Origin: Stenotrophomonas maltophilia D457
GTDB lineage: Bacteria > Pseudomonadota > Gammaproteobacteria > Xanthomonadales > Xanthomonadaceae
DNA: 64,000 nucleotides
Direction of reading: 5' to 3'
Assembly: GCF_000284595.1 (NCBI RefSeq)
Contig: NC_017671.1
Span: 4,559,001-4,623,000 of the forward strand
Below, one piece after another: positions 17,108 to 24,265 of the stretch (positions are counted from its first letter, which is position 1; each line of letters opens with the position of its first letter). A program made the position numbers and the translations under genes. The notes beneath the pieces were generated by a model that did no database searches, was not told the origin of the DNA, and was given only the letters and a program-made list of their open reading frames with translations.

Positions 17108-17226
17108 GCGTCGGCACAAGGACCCGCGATGCCAGAACTGCACCCCGCGCGGCAACCCGCCGCTCACTGACCCAGGTTTCTCCCGCCCCGCCGAAGGATT
17201 TACTTCGCGCGATCGGCTGCGCCCGG

Positions 17227-17271
17227 ACATTATCTGCATCGCATCAAAACATTATCGCTCGTCGATAATGT
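17227..17271 (+). promoter_or_regulatory. Three ACATTATC boxes, two forming a palindrome over a GATAAT -10
   Basis: ACATTATC occurs at 17227-17234 and 17249-17256 in direct orientation, 22 bases (two helical turns) apart, and inverted at 17264-17271. The last two form ACATTATCG-N5-CGATAATGT, a perfect 9-bp inverted repeat. It overlaps GATAAT (17264-17269), a plausible -10. No clear -35 is seen, which suits an activator-dependent promoter. No sigma-54 type GG-N10-GC element with TTGC was found. It would drive the tRNA-like region and possibly slipin-rtcB. Confidence 0.5.
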
Positions 17272-17360
17272 CGGTGGCCTGCACCCTCGATTCTCCAACG
17301 GTCCCGTTTCCATCACGGGCTGGTGCGCGCGGCGTTGCCGTGGCGTATGCCGGAGGTCGC

Positions 17361-17439
17361 GGACATGCCATCGCCTGGATCGCCTGCTGGAGGCAGGCGC
17401 CGGTTCGCCGGTACGCGGTTCGATTCCGCGCGGTCCCCA
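17361..17439 (+). ncRNA. tRNA-Ser(GGA)-like sequence, degenerate
   Basis: A 5-bp/7-base anticodon arm (17382-17398: GCCTG, loop CTGGAGG, CAGGC) presents GGA with U33 in place. It is followed by a long-variable-arm hairpin CCGG-TTCG-CCGG (17400-17411), as in class II tRNAs. A perfect T arm comes next (17414-17430: CGCGG, TTCGATT, CCGCG) and an encoded CCA (17437-17439). The D arm is shortened to about 14 bases. The acceptor keeps only about four pairs (GGAC 17361-17364 with GTCC 17433-17436). So it has the parts of tRNA-Ser but is unlikely to be a working tRNA. It abuts the next tRNA-like element directly. Confidence 0.6.
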
Positions 17440-17513
17440 ACTGGATAGCTCAGTAGGGTAGAGCAACGGATCCTGATTCCGTCTGTCGTGGGTTCGACTC
17501 CCACTCCAAACCA
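17440..17513 (+). ncRNA. tRNA-Gln(CUG)-like sequence, degenerate
   Basis: Clear D arm (GCTC 17448-17451 with GAGC 17461-17464, loop containing GGG and preceded by TA for positions 8-9). The anticodon arm is ACGGA/TCCGT (17466-17482) with loop TCCTGAT, and the T arm is GTGGG/CCCAC (17488-17504) with loop TTCGACT. The anticodon is CUG; the arm is very close to tRNA-Gln, but position 33 is C rather than the near-universal U. The acceptor stem pairs only TGGA with TCCA; the outer positions mismatch. CCA occurs at 17511-17513. A tRNA mimic or decayed tRNA, not a normal decoding tRNA. Confidence 0.7.
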
Positions 17514-17532
17514 CATGACCTGTCACGTCATG
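17514..17532 (+). ncRNA. Isolated tRNA-Asp(GUC)-like anticodon arm
   Basis: CATGAC and GTCATG form a 6-bp stem around the 7-base loop CTGTCAC, which equals the canonical bacterial tRNA-Asp anticodon loop (U33, GUC, A37). It begins on the base after the CCA of the preceding element. No D or T arm accompanies it; the next hairpin is GGGGC-GCAA-GCCCC (17549-17562), a GNRA tetraloop stem. Confidence 0.45.
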
Positions 17533-17548
17533 ACTTGAAGCAACACCC

Positions 17549-17783
17549 GGGGCGCAAGCCCCAGCGGCCATCGTCGCCGTCCACCGCCATCGCCTTCGGG
17601 CGGGGCGTGGAAGGCAACGGACCGCACGCCGGGCCCCGGCCCGCCGCCACTGCCAGCCACGTTCCGCCCCGGTGCTGCCTGCCGGGAACGGCGATGGCAG
17701 CACTGCCGGCGCACCGAAGGCTCCGCGCGCGGACCGTCCGCCGATGGCCGCCCTCTTCCGCTGCCTGCACGTGGTGTGCAGGC
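17549..17783 (+). other. Run of strong hairpins in the slipin 5' region
   Basis: Four stems follow in the non-coding stretch before slipin. GGGGC-GCAA-GCCCC is at 17549-17562. CGCC-TTCG-GGCG is at 17591-17602. At 17672-17703, GTGCTGCC and GGCAGCAC enclose an inner GCCG-GGAA-CGGC. GCCTGCAC-GTGGT-GTGCAGGC is at 17763-17783. Three have UUCG/GNRA-type tetraloops, favoured in structured RNAs. An open frame covers part of this stretch, but it reads only as high-GC shadow. Probably part of a structured ncRNA or a long 5' UTR. Confidence 0.5.
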
Positions 17784-17869
17784 GGCCGCGCCACGACCTG
17801 ATCGACCCGGGTCATGGCGATTCATCCGCAACGGGTCGAACCACCAGAGCCATACAAGGAGAGACTCCC

Positions 17870-18994
17870 ATGTTCTGGACCATCAAGGTCGTGATCGGCG
17901 ACGGCGAGCGCGGCCTGGTGTATCGCAACCGTCGTTTCCAGCAGATGCTGCTGCCGGGCGTGCACCGCCTGTCGCCGTTCGGCGGCCGCCCGCACGTGGA
18001 CATCCACACCGCATCGAAGGGCGCGGCCTATACCGGCAGCGACCAGGACAGCCTGATCGAGGCACTGGGCGCGACGCTGGACACGCACTTCGTGCTGGCC
18101 AATGTCAGCGCCACCGAAGTCGGCCTGTTGCTGCGCAACGGCCGCATCGATGAAGTGCTGCCGCCGGGCAGCCGCCGCCTGTACTGGCGGGGTTCGGTCG
18201 ACACCCAGGTACGCGTGATGGCGCTGGGTGACGAGCCGCGCATCCCGGCGGACGTGCAGCAACGCCTGGGCCAGCTGGGCGTGCTGCCGCGTGTGGCGGT
18301 GATCAGCACCGTGCCAAGCGAGTCGGTCGGCCTGCTGTTCATCGATGGCACGCTGCGGCAGACGCTGGACGCCGGCCTGCACGCGTTCTGGAACTTCAAC
18401 GGCAACGTGTCGGTGGAGCGCGTGGAACTGCGTGCACGTTCGCTGGACGTGTCCGGCCAGGAGCTGCTCAGCCGCGACAAGGTGACCCTGCGGGTGAACC
18501 TGGCCGCGACCGTGCAGGTGATCGACCCGGTGCGTGCACACCGCACGCTCAGCAATGCCGATGAGTTCGTCTACCGGCAGCTGCAGTTCGGCCTGCGCCA
18601 GGCGATTGCCGCGCGCAGCCTGGACGAGCTGCTGGGCGACAAGGCGGCGCTGGACGGCGAGATCGCCGCCCATGTGCAGGCCGCGATCGAGGGCCACGGC
18701 GTGCGGCTGCTCGGCGTGGGCATCAAGGACGTGATCCTGCCGGGCGAGATGAAGGAGATCCTCAATGGCGTGGTGCTGGCCGAGAAGCAGGCCCAGGCCA
18801 GCGTGATCCGTCGCCGCGAGGAGGCCAACGCCACGCGTTCGCAGCTCAACACCGCAAAGCTGATCGAGGACAACCCGGTGCTGATGCGCTTGAAGGAGCT
18901 GGAGGCACTGGAGAAGGTCACCGAGAAGATCGACACGCTCACCGTGTTCGGCGGCCTGGATGGCGTGCTGAAGCAGCTGGTGACGATCAGGTAG
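17870..18994 (+). CDS. Slipin / SPFH (band 7) family protein
   Basis: Encodes 374 residues. AAGGAG lies 9 bases before ATG 17870. The N-terminal part (about 1-150) contains two related segments, GERGLVYRNRRFQQMLLPGVH and, later, ATEVGLLLRNGRIDEVLPPG. The SPFH core follows (ESVGLLFIDGTLRQTLDAG, VELRARSLDVSGQELLSRDKV, LGVGIKDVILPGEMKEIL). The C-terminus is a coiled coil (VVLAEKQAQASVIRRREEANATR) ending in a short hydrophobic segment. No strong transmembrane helix is seen. Slipins scaffold membrane microdomains; slipin genes linked to rtcB are a recurring arrangement in RNA-repair loci. Gap to rtcB is 56 bases, same strand, so likely co-transcribed. Its exact role is unknown. Confidence 0.9.
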   Translation: MFWTIKVVIGDGERGLVYRNRRFQQMLLPGVHRLSPFGGRPHVDIHTASKGAAYTGSDQDSLIEALGATLDTHFVLANVSATEVGLLLRNGRIDEVLPPGSRRLYWRGSVDTQVRVMALGDEPRIPADVQQRLGQLGVLPRVAVISTVPSESVGLLFIDGTLRQTLDAGLHAFWNFNGNVSVERVELRARSLDVSGQELLSRDKVTLRVNLAATVQVIDPVRAHRTLSNADEFVYRQLQFGLRQAIAARSLDELLGDKAALDGEIAAHVQAAIEGHGVRLLGVGIKDVILPGEMKEILNGVVLAEKQAQASVIRRREEANATRSQLNTAKLIEDNPVLMRLKELEALEKVTEKIDTLTVFGGLDGVLKQLVTIR

Positions 18995-19050
18995 GGGGTA
19001 GCGGCGGCGCAGGGACGCGCCGCCGGCCCATCAAGGACATACACGAAGAC

Positions 19051-20271
19051 ATGGACACTCAACACAACTATCAATGGCTGCACGCCGAGGGCACCACGCC
19101 GATCAAGGGCTGGGTCAACGGTGTGCCGCTGGAAGCGCAGGCGCATGAGCAGCTGCGCAACATCGCCGCGATCCCGTTCGTCGGGCCGTGGGTGGCCGTG
19201 ATGCCGGACGTGCACCTGGGCAAGGGCGCGACCGTCGGCTCGGTGATCCCGACCCGCGGTGCGATCATCCCGGCCGCGGTCGGCGTCGACATCGGCTGCG
19301 GCATGGCGGCGGTACGCACCACGCTGCGCGCCAACGACCTGCCCGACGACCTGCGGCAGCTGCGCAACAGCATCGAGCGCAGCATTCCGGTCGGCAACGG
19401 GCGCGGCGGCGAGCATCACCGCATGCCCGACAGCATCCACACCCGGCTGGTGCAGTCCGGGCTGGCCGCCGGCCTGGAGAAGATCAAGGACAGGCACCGC
19501 AGAATCCGCACCGACAAGCTCGACCGCCAGCTGGGTACGCTGGGTGGCGGCAACCACTTCATCGAACTGTGCCTGGACGAGACGGACACGGTGTGGGTGA
19601 TGCTGCACAGCGGATCGCGCGGCACCGGCAACCTGATCGGCACCTACTTCATCGAGAAGGCGCGCGAGGAACTGGCCCGGCGCGTGCTCGGCTTCCACCT
19701 GCCGGACAAGGACCTGGCGTTCTTCATGGAAGGCGAGCCGCTGTTCGATGACTACGTCGAAGCCGTGTCGTGGGCGCAGGACTACGCCCGGCAGAACCGC
19801 GAGGCGATGATGTCGCGCGTGCTGGCCGAGATGCGCCACCGCTTGCCGAAGTTCCAGCTGGCAGCGATGGCGGTGAACTGCCACCACAACTACGTGCAGA
19901 AGGAGACGCACCACGGCCAGGAACTGCTGGTGACCCGGAAGGGGGCGGTGAGTGCGCGCGAAGGCGAGCTGGGCATCATTCCCGGCAGCATGGGCACGCG
20001 CAGCTACATCGTGCGCGGCAAGGGCAACGCCGACAGCTTCCACAGCTGCAGCCACGGTGCCGGCCGGGTGATGAGCCGTGGCACGGCGCGCCAGCAGATC
20101 ACGCTGGCCCAGCACCGCGAGGCCACCGCGCACGTGGAATGCCGCAAGGACAGCGGCGTGCTGGACGAGTCACCGGCCGCGTACAAGTCGATCGACGATG
20201 TGATGGCCGCACAGCTGGACTTGGTCGAGGTGGTGCACACCCTGCGCCAGGTGCTGTGCGTGAAGGGGTAA
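19051..20271 (+). CDS. rtcB: RNA-splicing ligase RtcB
   Basis: Encodes 406 residues. RtcB joins RNA 2',3'-cyclic phosphate (or 3'-phosphate) ends to 5'-OH ends using GTP and Mn2+, repairing tRNAs cut in the anticodon loop and other stress-cleaved RNAs. The metal and active-site residues are in place: VDIGCGM (Asp80, Cys83), GGGNHF (His169), HSGSRG (His186), NCHHNY (His278/279), and the guanylylated His335 in SHGAGR. Length fits the E. coli-type enzyme (408). Preceded by the slipin gene. Neither rtcA (cyclase) nor rtcR (regulator) nor a Ro-type (TROVE) gene is within the window, unlike the enterobacterial operon. Confidence 0.95.
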   Translation: MDTQHNYQWLHAEGTTPIKGWVNGVPLEAQAHEQLRNIAAIPFVGPWVAVMPDVHLGKGATVGSVIPTRGAIIPAAVGVDIGCGMAAVRTTLRANDLPDDLRQLRNSIERSIPVGNGRGGEHHRMPDSIHTRLVQSGLAAGLEKIKDRHRRIRTDKLDRQLGTLGGGNHFIELCLDETDTVWVMLHSGSRGTGNLIGTYFIEKAREELARRVLGFHLPDKDLAFFMEGEPLFDDYVEAVSWAQDYARQNREAMMSRVLAEMRHRLPKFQLAAMAVNCHHNYVQKETHHGQELLVTRKGAVSAREGELGIIPGSMGTRSYIVRGKGNADSFHSCSHGAGRVMSRGTARQQITLAQHREATAHVECRKDSGVLDESPAAYKSIDDVMAAQLDLVEVVHTLRQVLCVKG

Positions 20272-20277
20272 CGGAGC

Positions 20278-20302
20278 AGTGCCGGCCAAGGCCGGCCTCT
20301 AC
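20278..20302. repeat. Degenerate SMAG-like palindrome
   Basis: AGTGCCGGCC-AA-GGCCGGCCTCTAC just after rtcB; GTAG-type ends partly preserved. Confidence 0.6.
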
Positions 20303-20322
20303 CAGAGCAGTACGTCGCGTCG

Positions 20323-20359
20323 GGGGTCAGATCGCTTTCTGCGAAAGGGATCTGACCCC
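20323..20359. repeat. Palindrome of the GGGGTCAGATC family
   Basis: GGGGTCAGATC and GATCTGACCCC (11 bp perfect) enclose a GCTTTC-TGC-GAAAGG inner stem. It lies between the convergent rtcB and FAD-reductase genes; probable bidirectional terminator. Confidence 0.8.
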
Positions 20360-20366
20360 GCCACAT

Positions 20367-21272
20367 TCAGCGCGGCACGCTGTCTTCGGCCACCAGCGCA
20401 TGATGCACGCCGATGCCCGCGCGCACGCCTTCGGCCATGGCCAGGGTGATGTTGCCGACCGTCGTCGCATCGCCTGCGGCGTACACGTTGGGCACCGAGG
20501 TCTGCTTCATCATGTCGACCTCGATCAGCACCCCCAGCGGGCTCTCGACCAAGGTGCAGCCAAGCTGCTGCACCAATGGCGTGGCCATCGCCTGGGTGGC
20601 CGGTACGAACAGCGCACGCTGGGCGATGCGGCGGCCATCGGCCAGCTCCACTTCCAGCCAGGTCGGCTGGTCGCCCTGCACGCCCAGCACCGGCGAGGTC
20701 TCGATCTGCACGCCGCGCTGCTGCATGGCAGCCCGTTCCTCATCGGTGATCGGCAGGCCCTGGCTGAAGAAGGTGACATTGCCCCAGTCGGCAAACAGCG
20801 GCGCCTTGCCGGCGGACATCGGATGGCCGCCAAGCAGGCCGATGGCGCCGCCACCCACTTCGTAACCATGGCAGTAGGGGCAGTGCAGCACGGTGCTGCC
20901 CCAGCGCTCGGCCAGCCCGGGCAGTTCCGGCAGCTGGTCGGCGATACCGCTGGCCAGCAGCAGCTTGCGCGCGGCCAGCACCTGGCCATCGGCGGTACGT
21001 ACTTCCACGCCCTCTGCGCTGGCGTTGGCCTGCACAGCCTCGGCATGCACCCAGCGCACGCTGGGGTAATCCAGCAGCTGCTGGCGCGCGGTCTTCAGCA
21101 GCTCGGCGCCGCTGATGCCATCCAGCCCTGGCACCCCGTGCGAATGGTTGGCGAAGCGGTTGCGCGGCGAGCCGGCGTCGATGACGGTGACCGGCCGCCG
21201 GGCGCGGGCCAGGATCAGGCCGGCGGCAATGCCGGCGTAGCTGCCGCCGACGATGAGCACATCAGGATTCAT
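20367..21272 (-). CDS. Thioredoxin-reductase-like FAD/NAD(P) oxidoreductase
   Basis: Encodes 301 residues. FAD-binding GGSYAGIAAGLILAR is at 9-23. The redox-active CPYC motif is at 131-134, and the C-terminal FAD motif is NVYAAGDATTVGNITLAMAEG. The NADPH-binding GxGxxG is atypical (GGGAIGLLGGHP). Members of this group are often called NAD(P)/FAD-dependent or thioredoxin-reductase-like proteins; their electron acceptor is not settled. ATG 21272 has GGAAGG upstream. Longer in-frame starts lie inside the Rrf2 gene. It overlaps the end of that gene by 11 bases, so the two are co-expressed and the regulator probably controls the pair. Confidence 0.9.
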   Translation of the reverse strand: MNPDVLIVGGSYAGIAAGLILARARRPVTVIDAGSPRNRFANHSHGVPGLDGISGAELLKTARQQLLDYPSVRWVHAEAVQANASAEGVEVRTADGQVLAARKLLLASGIADQLPELPGLAERWGSTVLHCPYCHGYEVGGGAIGLLGGHPMSAGKAPLFADWGNVTFFSQGLPITDEERAAMQQRGVQIETSPVLGVQGDQPTWLEVELADGRRIAQRALFVPATQAMATPLVQQLGCTLVESPLGVLIEVDMMKQTSVPNVYAAGDATTVGNITLAMAEGVRAGIGVHHALVAEDSVPR

Positions 21273-21717
21273 GAGGACCTTCCAGGGAACGGTGATGGGC
21301 GAGATGGCGGGCGAAGTCGGCGCCGAGCTGGTCCAGCGTGGTCGCCCGCAGGCGCGCCTCCAGCAACCGCTGTGCCTCGCGTGCCCCCTCCAGCAGCGCG
21401 CTGTTGACCAGCTGCTGGATCGGGCAGCCGCCGCCGGCGTCGCGGGCGCCGACCTGCACCAGCGGTGGTGCGCCCACGGCCAGGTAGATGTCATGCAGGG
21501 TGATCGTTGCAGCGTCGCGGGCCAGCTGGCTGCCACCGCCATGACCGCGGGTGCTGCGTACCAAGCTGGCCTTGTGCAGCTGCGCCAGCAGACGGCGGAT
21601 CACCACCGGATGGGTCGGCAGGCAGGACGCCAGCTGCCCGGAGGTGCGCGGGCCATCCTGGCCGACCAGATGCGCCATCACGTGCAGGGCGTCAGAGAGC
21701 GGGTTCGCGGATTTCAT
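21262..21717 (-). CDS. Rrf2 family transcriptional regulator
   Basis: Encodes 151 residues. The winged-helix part has SDALHVMAHLVGQ, TSGQLASCLPTHPVVIRRLLAQL (recognition helix region) and STRGHGGGSQLARD (wing), as in Rrf2 proteins. Only two Cys are present (residue 32 and GGGCPIQQ), so the three-Cys iron-sulfur site of IscR/NsrR is missing. It may instead sense disulfides, or a small molecule. It is the first gene of a two-gene operon with the reductase. A palindrome covers its start region, fitting autoregulation. Confidence 0.9.
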   Translation of the reverse strand: MKSANPLSDALHVMAHLVGQDGPRTSGQLASCLPTHPVVIRRLLAQLHKASLVRSTRGHGGGSQLARDAATITLHDIYLAVGAPPLVQVGARDAGGGCPIQQLVNSALLEGAREAQRLLEARLRATTLDQLGADFARHLAHHRSLEGPHES

Positions 21718-21734
21718 GTAACTACATTAGTTAC
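21718..21734 (-). promoter_or_regulatory. Probable Rrf2 operator
   Basis: GTAACTA-CAT-TAGTTAC is a perfect 7-bp inverted repeat, AT-rich in a GC-rich genome. It touches the start codon of the Rrf2 gene on the coding strand. Binding here would block the regulator-reductase operon. Confidence 0.65.
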
Positions 21735-21900
21735 ATTTATATCCCCTGTCCAGGGTCCGTATTTGTTCCATATGGACACATTTGTCCTATGAAACACTTC
21801 CTTCACATCACTAAACGAAACGCTAATGTGATGTTCGTCGCACTTCAGCGGAAGCGTAGCGGGTCGATACCGCATTGCCCCTTCCCGAGAGTGCTTCCCG

Positions 21901-24021
21901 ATGAATGCGTCTGTCCGTGCTCCGCGCCTGCAGTCCAAGCTGCTCGGCGCGGTTTCTGTTGGCTTGGCCGTGGTCCTGCTGTGCGCGCTGGCAGGCCTGG
22001 CCTCCGCCTGGTTGAAGTTGTCCACCGAGGTCCCGCCCGAAGTCGCGCACAGCCGCGATGCCGAACGCCTGCAGCGTGAGTTCCGTGGCCAGGTGCAGGA
22101 ATGGAAGAACGTGCTGCTGCGCGGGCACGACGATGCGCTGCGCCAACGCCACCTGGATGGCTTCGACAGCGAAGGCCGCCTGGTCGGGCAACTGGCCAAG
22201 GGTCTGGCCACCAGCCCGGACCCGCGCACGCGTGAGCTGGCGCAGGCGTTCGTTGGCCTGCACGCGCAGCTGCAGCAGGACTATCACGCGGCGCTGCAGG
22301 CATTTGCCGCGGCCGGCTACGATCCCGCGGCCGGCGACAACCTGGTGCGCGGCAAGGATCGCCCGGTGGCGATGGCTCTGGATGCGCTGAGCACGCACGC
22401 CACGCAGGTGGCTGAAGCGGCGGTGGCGTCCCGTTCGCAGCAGGCCCGGCAGACCCTGCTGCTGTGCGCGGCGCTGACCGTGCTGGCCGCCGTGCTGCTG
22501 CTGATCGGTCTGGCCTGGTGGCTGCGGCGTGCGGTGGTGCAGCCGGTGCTGGCAGTGGAAGCAGCGGCGCGCGCGGTGGCCGCCGGTGACCTGCAGCACG
22601 CAGTACAGGTGCGCAGCCGCGACGAGATCGGTCGCCTCGCGCAGGCCATGCAGGCGGTGCAATCCACGCTGCGCAGCGTGCTGGATGCACAGGCCGCGAT
22701 GGCGCAGGCGCACGAAGCCGGCACCATCAGCCATCGCATGGACGCCGCTGCCTTCCCCGGCGCGTTCGGCACCATGGTGGCCGACTGCAACGCACTGGTC
22801 GATGCGCACATCCGGGTGAAGATGCGCGCGATCTCGATCATGGGCCGCTACGCGGTCGGCGACCTCAGCCAGGACATGGAACGCCTGCCCGGCGAGAAGG
22901 CGGTGATCACCGAAGCGCTGGACATGGCCAAGCACAACCTCGGCCTGATCAATGGCGAGATCCGCCGCCTGGCCGAAGCTGCCGGCGCGGGAGACTTCAG
23001 CCAGCGCGGCGACAGTGCCCGCTTCGAGCATGATTTCCGTGCAATGGTCGAAGGCCTGAACCGCCTGATGCAGACGACGGAGCTGAACCTGGGCGAGGTC
23101 TCCAGCATGCTGCGCGCGATCGCCGATGGCCGCCTCGGTGCACGCATGCACGGTGATTTCCAGGGGGTGTTCGCCCGTATCGCCGGCGATGCCAATACCA
23201 CCGCCACGCAGCTGGCCACCATCGTCACCGACATCAAGCACGCCTCCGGCAACATCCACACCGCCGCCGCGGAGATCGCCGCCGGCAACAATGACCTGTC
23301 GCGCCGCACCGAGCAGCAGGCGGCCAACCTGGAGGAGACCGCGGCATCGATGGAGGAGCTGACCTCCACCGTGCGCCAGAACGCCGAACATGCGCGCCAG
23401 GCCAACCAGCTGGCGATCGGCGCCCATACGGTCGCCTCGCACGGTGGCAGCGTGGTCGGCCAGGTGGTGGCGACGATGGGCGCGATCGAGACCTCGTCGC
23501 GGCAGATCGCCGAGATCATCAGCGTGATCGATGGCATCACGTTCCAGACCAACATCCTGGCGCTGAATGCCGCGGTGGAAGCGGCACGCGCCGGCGAACA
23601 GGGCCGCGGCTTCGCGGTGGTCGCCAGCGAAGTGCGTACGCTGGCGCAGCGCTCGGCGGCAGCCGCGAAGGAGATCAAGTCACTGATCGAAGCCTCGGTG
23701 GAACAGGTTGGCCATGGCGCACAGCGCGTGCGCGAGGCAGGCGACACCATGGCCGAGATCGTTGCATCGGTGCAGCGCGTGACCGACATCATGGCCGAGA
23801 TCTCCGCGGCCTCGCAGGAGCAGAGCGCGGGCATCGAACAGGTCAGCCAGACCGTGATCCAGATGGACGGCACGACCCAGCAGAACGCCGCGCTGGTGGA
23901 AGAAGCCAGCGCCGCCGCGCGCAGCCTGGAGCAGCAGGCCAACCGCCTGATCGATGCGGTGGATGTGTTCGACCTGTCGACCACAGCGGCGGCGAAGGGC
24001 GGGCTGGCACGCGCGGCTTGA
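21901..24021 (+). CDS. Methyl-accepting chemotaxis protein
   Basis: Encodes 706 residues. One membrane segment at about 13-37 and a second at about 183-205 flank a roughly 145-residue helical sensor domain with no recognised ligand fold. HAMP follows (206-260), with two further HAMP-like stretches, then the MA signalling domain. The highly conserved hairpin tip is near residue 545 (ITFQTNILALNAAVEAARAG, then EQGRGFAVVASEVR). No C-terminal CheR-docking pentapeptide is seen. It would pass signals to CheA/CheW at the inner membrane. No chemotaxis genes lie beside it. The ligand is unknown. Confidence 0.94.
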   Translation: MNASVRAPRLQSKLLGAVSVGLAVVLLCALAGLASAWLKLSTEVPPEVAHSRDAERLQREFRGQVQEWKNVLLRGHDDALRQRHLDGFDSEGRLVGQLAKGLATSPDPRTRELAQAFVGLHAQLQQDYHAALQAFAAAGYDPAAGDNLVRGKDRPVAMALDALSTHATQVAEAAVASRSQQARQTLLLCAALTVLAAVLLLIGLAWWLRRAVVQPVLAVEAAARAVAAGDLQHAVQVRSRDEIGRLAQAMQAVQSTLRSVLDAQAAMAQAHEAGTISHRMDAAAFPGAFGTMVADCNALVDAHIRVKMRAISIMGRYAVGDLSQDMERLPGEKAVITEALDMAKHNLGLINGEIRRLAEAAGAGDFSQRGDSARFEHDFRAMVEGLNRLMQTTELNLGEVSSMLRAIADGRLGARMHGDFQGVFARIAGDANTTATQLATIVTDIKHASGNIHTAAAEIAAGNNDLSRRTEQQAANLEETAASMEELTSTVRQNAEHARQANQLAIGAHTVASHGGSVVGQVVATMGAIETSSRQIAEIISVIDGITFQTNILALNAAVEAARAGEQGRGFAVVASEVRTLAQRSAAAAKEIKSLIEASVEQVGHGAQRVREAGDTMAEIVASVQRVTDIMAEISAASQEQSAGIEQVSQTVIQMDGTTQQNAALVEEASAAARSLEQQANRLIDAVDVFDLSTTAAAKGGLARAA

Positions 24022-24030
24022 TTGATCCGG

Positions 24031-24095
24031 TTGCCGGCCAGCGGCCGGCACTACCGTGGAGCGCAGACAGGGGGAGTGCCGGCCGCTGGCCGGCC
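24031..24095. repeat. Inverted pair of SMAG elements
   Basis: Two copies of the GCCGGCC/GGCCGGC palindrome after the chemotaxis gene, about 20 bases apart. The rest of the 243-base gap to dkgB shows only a GTGCGGACCAACGGTCCGCAC hairpin near 24129, read in part. Confidence 0.8.
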
Positions 24096-24265
24096 GCGTC
24101 CAACGCTGCACGGGTGGCGGCATGAACAGTGCGGACCAACGGTCCGCACCCACCACTACCTGCCGTCGTACACGTCGATGCAATGCACGTTGCCGGCATG
24201 CACACGGCCGCTGGCCTACCCTTTCGTGGACATTCCCGCCTCCCTCCCCCTCTGCTGGAGCCCCC

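Noticed and set aside
17440..17513. A functional tRNA-Gln gene
   Set aside because: Arms are good but the acceptor stem has only four pairs, the outer positions mismatch, and position 33 is C. Kept as tRNA-like RNA instead.
17100..17870. Sigma-54 promoter for slipin-rtcB, as used with RtcR
   Set aside because: No TGGCAC-N5-TTGCA-like element with GG-N10-GC spacing was found; TGGTGCG..TTGCC near 17321 has the wrong spacing.
18571..20133. Long minus-strand frame opposite slipin/rtcB
   Set aside because: Covers two well-supported genes on the other strand and has shadow composition.
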